From Acidobacteriota bacterium (GTDB taxonomy: Bacteria; Acidobacteriota; Vicinamibacteria; Vicinamibacterales; UBA2999): 64,000 nucleotides of DNA. Positions 59,448-64,000 of this stretch are shown piece after piece; positions within the stretch are counted from its first letter, which is position 1; each line of letters opens with the position of its first letter. Location: assembly GCA_016871195.1 (NCBI GenBank), contig VFZN01000003.1:127902-191901 (forward strand), read 5' to 3'. Both the position numbers and the translations under genes were made by a program. The notes beneath the pieces were generated by a model. It worked only from the letters and a program-made list of their open reading frames with translations, was not told where the DNA came from and searched no databases.

Positions 59448-61514
59448 ATGCAGGCGTGGAGGTGCGGTGTATTGTCGCTGGTCGGCAGCCTGCTGCTGAC
59501 CACAACCGCCGGGGCACAGGCCAGGCCCCCGTCGCTCAGCAAGGCCGAGCGGGAGGCACTCCGCACCGCCGTCCTCGCCACGCGCACGCTCGCCGCAGTG
59601 CCCGAGGCTGTGCCGACCGACGTCTCGGCAGACCTGTTCCGTGCCTCTGACGGCTCGCACTATGTGGCCCTGAGCCTGCCGGCACCGGCCGAGCTGCCGC
59701 CGACAGCGCCCGTGGTGCTGTATGTGAAGCTCGTACCACGCGCCGTGCCCGACGCATCCGGCGTCGTGCCCACCGTGTCTACCGAACCCCGCTCGGCGGT
59801 GCTTGAGTGGCTCGAGGGGGAACGATCGGACCCGCTCCCCATGCGGGCACGGCGGGTCGTCACCGTGCCCACCGGAGAGTTTCCCGTGGGTGGCCCCTCA
59901 TCGATGTCGGGGCGCGACGGCGGCATTGGCCAGTCGACTGCCGCGCTCCGCCTGATGGACCGTCAGCTGGAGCAGCAGCGTGAGCGCGCCGAGGTTCTCG
60001 AGCGTGAGCGCCGGGCCGCCCTTGAAGGCAAGGCCGCACCCGCCGCGACCCTGCTGCCTTTCGAAGATTTCGACCTGCAGGCCCGTCTCGTCAGCCGACC
60101 GGGTCAGGGCCGAAAGCTCGAGCGGGCCATCACGGCGGCACCGGGTGAGTACGACGTCGTGCTCGGCTGGTCGAGCGCCGGCACAGGCGGCCGTGTTGGG
60201 GTGGTCGGGGCGGTCAGGCATCATCTGTCGCTCCCCGCGGCCCCACGCGACACCCTCCGGCTTGGCAGTGTGGTGCTCGCCGATGGCATCAGCGTCATCA
60301 GCGAGCCCTACCGCTCGGAACAGCAGAGCGCACATCCCTACGTCCTCGGCACCACTGACATCACGCCGGCGGCCGATCGGCGCTTCACCAACGACGAACG
60401 CCTCGCCGTGGCGTTCCAGATCATCAATCCCGCCGGAGATACGGCTGGAAAGCCTGACGTCCGCGTCGGCTTCCGGCTCTATCGTCGAACCGGTGCCGGA
60501 GAAACCCTCGTCGGCACCCCCTCGCCGCTCACCTACGCGGCCGACACACTCCCCGTCGACTTCAACGTCGGGCTCGGCCACCCGCTGCTCGCCGCCCTTG
60601 CCCTGCCGCTGAGCACGCTGCCCCGGGGCGACTATCGCCTGGCCATTGCCGTGACCGATCTGCTGGCCCGCACGTCTGCCACGGGGGAGGCCACCTTCCA
60701 GATTGTGCCGACCCGCGCTGCCCTGCTGGCCGCGATTCCCGGCTTGCAGCCCCCGCTGCGACGAGGCCGGGCTGTCAGCGACGAGGCCCTGGCAGCGAGT
60801 CTCGAGCCGCTGCATCCGCTGGGCACTACCCCGATACTCCGACAGATACTGAGTGCCATTGCGCAGCGCCGGTTCGCCGAGGCCATCCGTGACACGCCGA
60901 TGGACGCGTCCGAGCGCCCTCTGGCTGAGCTGCTCCGGACCGTGGCCTACTACGGGCTCGGCGACACTCCGGCCTCTCTGGCAGCCCGGTTGCACCAGGC
61001 CGAATCGCTGGGCGCTCCGACAGGCGCCGTCCGCTACTGGCAGGGGTGGATCGATGCCCTGCAGGCGCGGGACGCCGACGCTGCCGCCGCCTGGCACGAC
61101 GCCAGCCGGCACGGGTGGCCGCCCGCACTGGCGGCACCGCTCGAAAGCGATGCCCTGCTGAGACTGGGACGGATTTCCGAGGCAGCGACCGTCGCGGCAC
61201 GGGCGCTCGACGCCGGCGTCCGTCGCGAATCTCTGGCACAGGCCGTGGCCCTGGCGGCCCTCGAGGACCACCGCGAAGACCAGGCGCTCGCCATCGTCAG
61301 TCCCTTTCTCGCATCGAGCCCCGACGCAGAGACACTGTGGCTGGCCATACGCGCGGTGGCGGTGCCAGTGCTGAAGACGGACTCGTCACTGCCGCCAGAC
61401 CGTCTGACAACGCTGTCAGCGCTGGTCGAGCGCTACCGCGCCCTCCAGGGCCGCCACATGGACCGGGCGGACGAATGGGTGGCCTTCCTTACGGCTTCTT
61501 CTTCGGCGCCTTGA
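59448..61514 (+). CDS. Secreted protein with TPR-like C-terminal repeats
   Basis: A 688-residue protein; signal peptide ends TAGAQ. The N-terminal half is beta-rich with no recognised family (VALSLPAPAEL, RRVVTVPTGEFPVGG). Near residue 190 is a coiled stretch (LMDRQLEQQRERAEVLERERRAALEG). The last 240 residues have alpha-solenoid, TPR-like repeats with many AL/AxA patterns and a YYGLGDTPASLAARLHQAESLG unit. It converges with the VWFA gene, and their ends overlap by 26 bases. The pair probably works together, since VWFA proteins and TPR partners often associate; this is inferred. Confidence 0.6.
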   Translation: MQAWRCGVLSLVGSLLLTTTAGAQARPPSLSKAEREALRTAVLATRTLAAVPEAVPTDVSADLFRASDGSHYVALSLPAPAELPPTAPVVLYVKLVPRAVPDASGVVPTVSTEPRSAVLEWLEGERSDPLPMRARRVVTVPTGEFPVGGPSSMSGRDGGIGQSTAALRLMDRQLEQQRERAEVLERERRAALEGKAAPAATLLPFEDFDLQARLVSRPGQGRKLERAITAAPGEYDVVLGWSSAGTGGRVGVVGAVRHHLSLPAAPRDTLRLGSVVLADGISVISEPYRSEQQSAHPYVLGTTDITPAADRRFTNDERLAVAFQIINPAGDTAGKPDVRVGFRLYRRTGAGETLVGTPSPLTYAADTLPVDFNVGLGHPLLAALALPLSTLPRGDYRLAIAVTDLLARTSATGEATFQIVPTRAALLAAIPGLQPPLRRGRAVSDEALAASLEPLHPLGTTPILRQILSAIAQRRFAEAIRDTPMDASERPLAELLRTVAYYGLGDTPASLAARLHQAESLGAPTGAVRYWQGWIDALQARDADAAAAWHDASRHGWPPALAAPLESDALLRLGRISEAATVAARALDAGVRRESLAQAVALAALEDHREDQALAIVSPFLASSPDAETLWLAIRAVAVPVLKTDSSLPPDRLTTLSALVERYRALQGRHMDRADEWVAFLTASSSAP

Positions 61515-62769
61515 CCGGCGCCGGACGGGGCGGCGGAGGGACGGGACGGTCGGGCTTGAGTGAATAGCTCCGACGCGCCGACACCGCCACGCCGGGACGC
61601 TTCACCTGCACCTCGAGGTCGCGCACCCGGTCGAGGGTGTCGGGATTGGTCGAAGTGTAACCGAGCACGTAGTAGTCGCTCGTTTCCGCATCAATCCGCT
61701 TGAGCGCCGACACAAAATCGTTGTCATTGACGACGGCGATGCCGCCGGTCTGTTCGGCGAGGTAGCGGAGGCTGCTGGTCGTCTTCTGAAGGAACGTCCG
61801 GAACTCGCTCTGGTCGACATACTGCCCGACATCGACCACGCCTGCCAGCCCTCGCGGGTCGATGGTAAACAGGGTCGTGTTGGTGCGGTTGGCCGTCAGG
61901 GTGAGTTCCTGCATCAGCAGGTACAAATCAGCATCCGCACGCACGCTGTTCATGCGGAAGTAGGGATTTTCGGTGTTGATCAGTTCCTTGAGCGGGTCAC
62001 CGAACCGCCCGCCCATGATGCTGTCGCGCCCGAGGCGGCCCTGCGCAAAAGGATCGAGGTCGTAGCCCGGGCTGATGTAGAGCACGGCCTTCCGTCGGTT
62101 GCGCACCTGATCAAGCGAACCCACCAGGCTGTACATCGTCTGGAAGGCCGTCTGCGCACGGAACCGGATGTCGCCGGGTCCGCTCGAGGTCTCGATCATC
62201 CGGAAGATTTCGCTGGGCGATGGTCCACTGCCCCGAATCTTGCTGGCCGCCGACGCAATCAGGCGGTGATCGGACGTCGGGTCAATTTCAATGAAGGAGG
62301 GCCCGCTCGACACCATGGCCACCATGTCGCCCTCATGCAGCATGGTGTCGACAATCTGCTGCACCAGCCGCTTCACGTGCGGCGTGTAGTCGGCTTCGAA
62401 GTGCAGGTCGTCGATGAAGATGATGAGCACACGACCCGAGTCGGCGGTATCGGTCGGGCGCTTGTTGGGCGGCAGCACGATCCCTTCCGGGGCTTCGGGC
62501 GGGGGCGGCTGCAGCAGATTGTAGGTGCGACCGCCGTGGATCATCACGACCGACTCGACCCGCTGTTCGACACCGTCCTCCAGCACGAGGAAATCGTCAC
62601 GTCCGAGATCGGCGACGAAGCTGCCGGTATCTGTTCGGGGAATCACATCGGTCGTCACAATGGTGACGCCCGTGCGGAAGGTGGGCTGCCCGCTGGGTCC
62701 CGCCGGGGTCTGGGTCGACACAGCCACGCCGGTAACCACGCACATCGCCAAGGCTACGAGCACTCGCAT
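61489..62769 (-). CDS. VWFA-related secreted protein
   Basis: A 426-residue secreted protein; the signal peptide ends VAVSTQTP. The N-terminal FVADLGRDDFLVLEDGVEQRVESV is the start motif of the acidobacterial VWFA-related family. The A domain has VLIIFIDDLHFEADYTPHVKRL (a DxL-x-x variant of the metal site), then YISPGYDLDPF, and NSVRADADLYLLMQEL. Proline/lysine-rich C-terminus. A TATAAT 6 bases upstream of ATG 62769 implies a leaderless transcript. Its role may be to sense or tether envelope partners. Confidence 0.85.
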   Translation of the reverse strand: MRVLVALAMCVVTGVAVSTQTPAGPSGQPTFRTGVTIVTTDVIPRTDTGSFVADLGRDDFLVLEDGVEQRVESVVMIHGGRTYNLLQPPPPEAPEGIVLPPNKRPTDTADSGRVLIIFIDDLHFEADYTPHVKRLVQQIVDTMLHEGDMVAMVSSGPSFIEIDPTSDHRLIASAASKIRGSGPSPSEIFRMIETSSGPGDIRFRAQTAFQTMYSLVGSLDQVRNRRKAVLYISPGYDLDPFAQGRLGRDSIMGGRFGDPLKELINTENPYFRMNSVRADADLYLLMQELTLTANRTNTTLFTIDPRGLAGVVDVGQYVDQSEFRTFLQKTTSSLRYLAEQTGGIAVVNDNDFVSALKRIDAETSDYYVLGYTSTNPDTLDRVRDLEVQVKRPGVAVSARRSYSLKPDRPVPPPPRPAPVKAPKKKP

Positions 62770-62775
62770 ACTCGG

Positions 62776-62800
62776 ATTATATGGAGCATTGCCGCATAAT
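62776..62800. promoter_or_regulatory. Divergent -10 elements in a 36-base gap
   Basis: TATAAT on the minus strand (62781-62776) ends 6 bases before the VWFA ATG at 62769. CATAAT on the plus strand (62795-62800) ends 5 bases before ATG at 62806. Both are predicted to give leaderless transcripts. Confidence 0.55.
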
Positions 62801-62805
62801 GGGCC

Positions 62806-63981
62806 ATGCTTTCCAGGCGCCATCTGCTCGGGGCCGGGCTGCTGCTGTGCCGGGAACTCACCCGGCCCGCCGCGGCCATCGCGGCTCGGTTGGCCGACGA
62901 GTGCCTGTCCCCCCTCCCTGGAGGGCAGATAGTCGGCCTGCGCCCCCTCACCGCCGACCGCCCCCGCCCGACGGCATTCGGCACGCCACTCGGTGGCCCG
63001 GGGCTCGACACCCGGCAGTTCACAGACCTGTCCGGGGTGCAGCCCGATCGGATGCTCACGCCGACGCCCGAGGTGTTTGTCCGCACCGCAGCACCGTCAG
63101 GCCTCGAGCAGCGCCAGGGCGAGTGGTCCGTGACCATCCACGGCCGCTTCAATTCCACCGGAGTCACGGCCGAGGAGCTCCGCCGGATGAGCCGACCGAT
63201 GGGGGCCCACGTCATCGAGTGCGCCGGCAACAACGACCCCAACAATTTCGGTCTGCTCAGCCTCGCGGAGTGGGACGGCGTGGCGCTGGCCGACCTGCTG
63301 CCGAGCCTTCGGCCCGACTATGACGATTACGGCATTCTCGTCACTGGCCTCGATGACGAATCGCAGCCGGCGCGCAGTTCCGTGCCGGGTGCGAGCTGGA
63401 TCCTTCCACTTGATGGTTTACCGGAACTGGGCCCCTTCCTGGCCACACGGATGAACGGAGCCCCCCTCAGTCCGGATCACGGGGCCCCGGTGCGACTGGT
63501 GGTGCCCGGCTGGTACGGCTGTGCGTGGATCAAGTGGGTGCAGTCGCTCGAGCTGGTCAAGCGCGATGCTCTCATCACCTATCAAATGGCCGAGTTTGCC
63601 TCGCGCACTCATCAGAGCGGGCAGCCCGTGGAGGTAACCGACTACGCCCCGCCCCTCATCGATCTGGCCGCCACACCGATTCGTGTGGAACAGTGGCGTG
63701 TCGGACGCCGCACCGAGTACCGCGTTGTGGGTCTGGCCTGGGGCGGCCGCATCGCCCAGCCCGCACTCGAGATTCGCATGCATGCGCGAGATGCCTGGCA
63801 CCCGGTACACGTCTGCAGCCCGGCGCTCCAGCCGCATGGCTGGGTGCTCTGGAGCTACCGCTGGCGTCCCGAGCACGCGGGCCCCTACAGCCTGTCGCTG
63901 CGGGCCCAGCCAGGAGCCCAACGGCAGCGGCGGCTCGACATGTTCTTCTACACGCGCCGTGTACAGATCGACGAGGTCTGA
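62806..63981 (+). CDS. Molybdopterin oxidoreductase, sulfite oxidase family
   Basis: A 391-residue Tat-exported enzyme (SRRHLLGAG, Arg4-Arg5). The Moco-binding Cys is Cys139 in GAHVIECAGNNDPNNFG; later come VPGWYGCAWIKWVQSLEL and the dimerisation domain with VVGLAWGGRIAQPALEIRM. It resembles SorA/YedY-type periplasmic enzymes that oxidise or reduce sulfur compounds; the precise substrate is unknown. ATG at 62806 is set by the Tat signal and by CATAAT 5 bases upstream. No cytochrome subunit is visible to its right. Confidence 0.9.
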   Translation: MLSRRHLLGAGLLLCRELTRPAAAIAARLADECLSPLPGGQIVGLRPLTADRPRPTAFGTPLGGPGLDTRQFTDLSGVQPDRMLTPTPEVFVRTAAPSGLEQRQGEWSVTIHGRFNSTGVTAEELRRMSRPMGAHVIECAGNNDPNNFGLLSLAEWDGVALADLLPSLRPDYDDYGILVTGLDDESQPARSSVPGASWILPLDGLPELGPFLATRMNGAPLSPDHGAPVRLVVPGWYGCAWIKWVQSLELVKRDALITYQMAEFASRTHQSGQPVEVTDYAPPLIDLAATPIRVEQWRVGRRTEYRVVGLAWGGRIAQPALEIRMHARDAWHPVHVCSPALQPHGWVLWSYRWRPEHAGPYSLSLRAQPGAQRQRRLDMFFYTRRVQIDEV

Positions 63982-64000
63982 CGACGGGCGTCAGCGGCGT

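Overview
The window looks like a chromosomal segment of a GC-rich, diderm, aerobic bacterium, most likely an acidobacterium of the Vicinamibacteria type. That placement is inferred from family content, not from a marker tree: VWFA-related proteins, a DUF5916 protein, lipoproteins with fibronectin-like repeats, several PQQ-type dehydrogenases, a DUF885 hydrolase and an unusual system I cytochrome c maturation (Ccm) operon. Outer-membrane barrels, lipoproteins, Tat signals and periplasmic enzymes all point to a two-membrane envelope.

Layout. (1) About 0.4-21.6 kb is a glycan assembly and modification region. A tight minus-strand operon at 6.8-0.4 kb holds three GT4 glycosyltransferases, an extended SDR and a multi-pass membrane protein. 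Next come two lipoproteins that share a C-terminal domain, with a beta-barrel protein between them. A plus-strand run follows: methyltransferase, YbhN-type flippase-like protein, CmcI-type methyltransferase, radical SAM enzyme. Then come a methyltransferase/GlpD-like divergent pair, a GT2-acyltransferase-asparagine synthetase operon and a second membrane glycosyltransferase. (2) 21.5-25.3 kb is housekeeping: inositol monophosphatase, RsbW-like kinase, then aroA-aroK-phosphodiesterase. (3) 25.4-33.2 kb, minus strand, is cytochrome c maturation. It has a Cys-type CcmE beside maf, a CcmF-CcmH fusion, two CcmI-like proteins, CcmABCD and an extra 53-residue membrane protein. (4) 33.3-36.6 kb: a DciA-like protein, thiolase, a YdjM-like hydrolase, recA and tRNA-Phe. 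(5) 36.6-39.9 kb is a scar region next to tRNA-Phe: an HK97-type capsid fragment, a degenerate IS3-family element, a SnoaL-like protein and a photolyase/cryptochrome remnant. (6) 39.9-64 kb is mostly periplasmic and envelope metabolism: two divergent PQQ dehydrogenases, TyrA, a DprE1/DprE2-like pair, an aldo-keto reductase-RidA fusion, an APC permease, a DUF885 protein, an S9 peptidase, a porin-like barrel with an aldose dehydrogenase and a DUF5916 protein, a TPR-like protein convergent with a VWFA protein, and a sulfite-oxidase-family enzyme.

The most striking cross-cutting pattern is regulatory. Many first genes have a -10-like hexamer ending only 5-10 bases before the start codon. In several divergent pairs the two -10 elements overlap inside a 23-27 bp gap (14643-14669, 33245-33267, 52108-52133) or share a 36 bp gap (62770-62805). 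This predicts leaderless, bidirectional promoters. The most distinctive gene set is the Ccm locus, which joins a CxxxY-type CcmE to a CcmH-like module fused onto CcmF.
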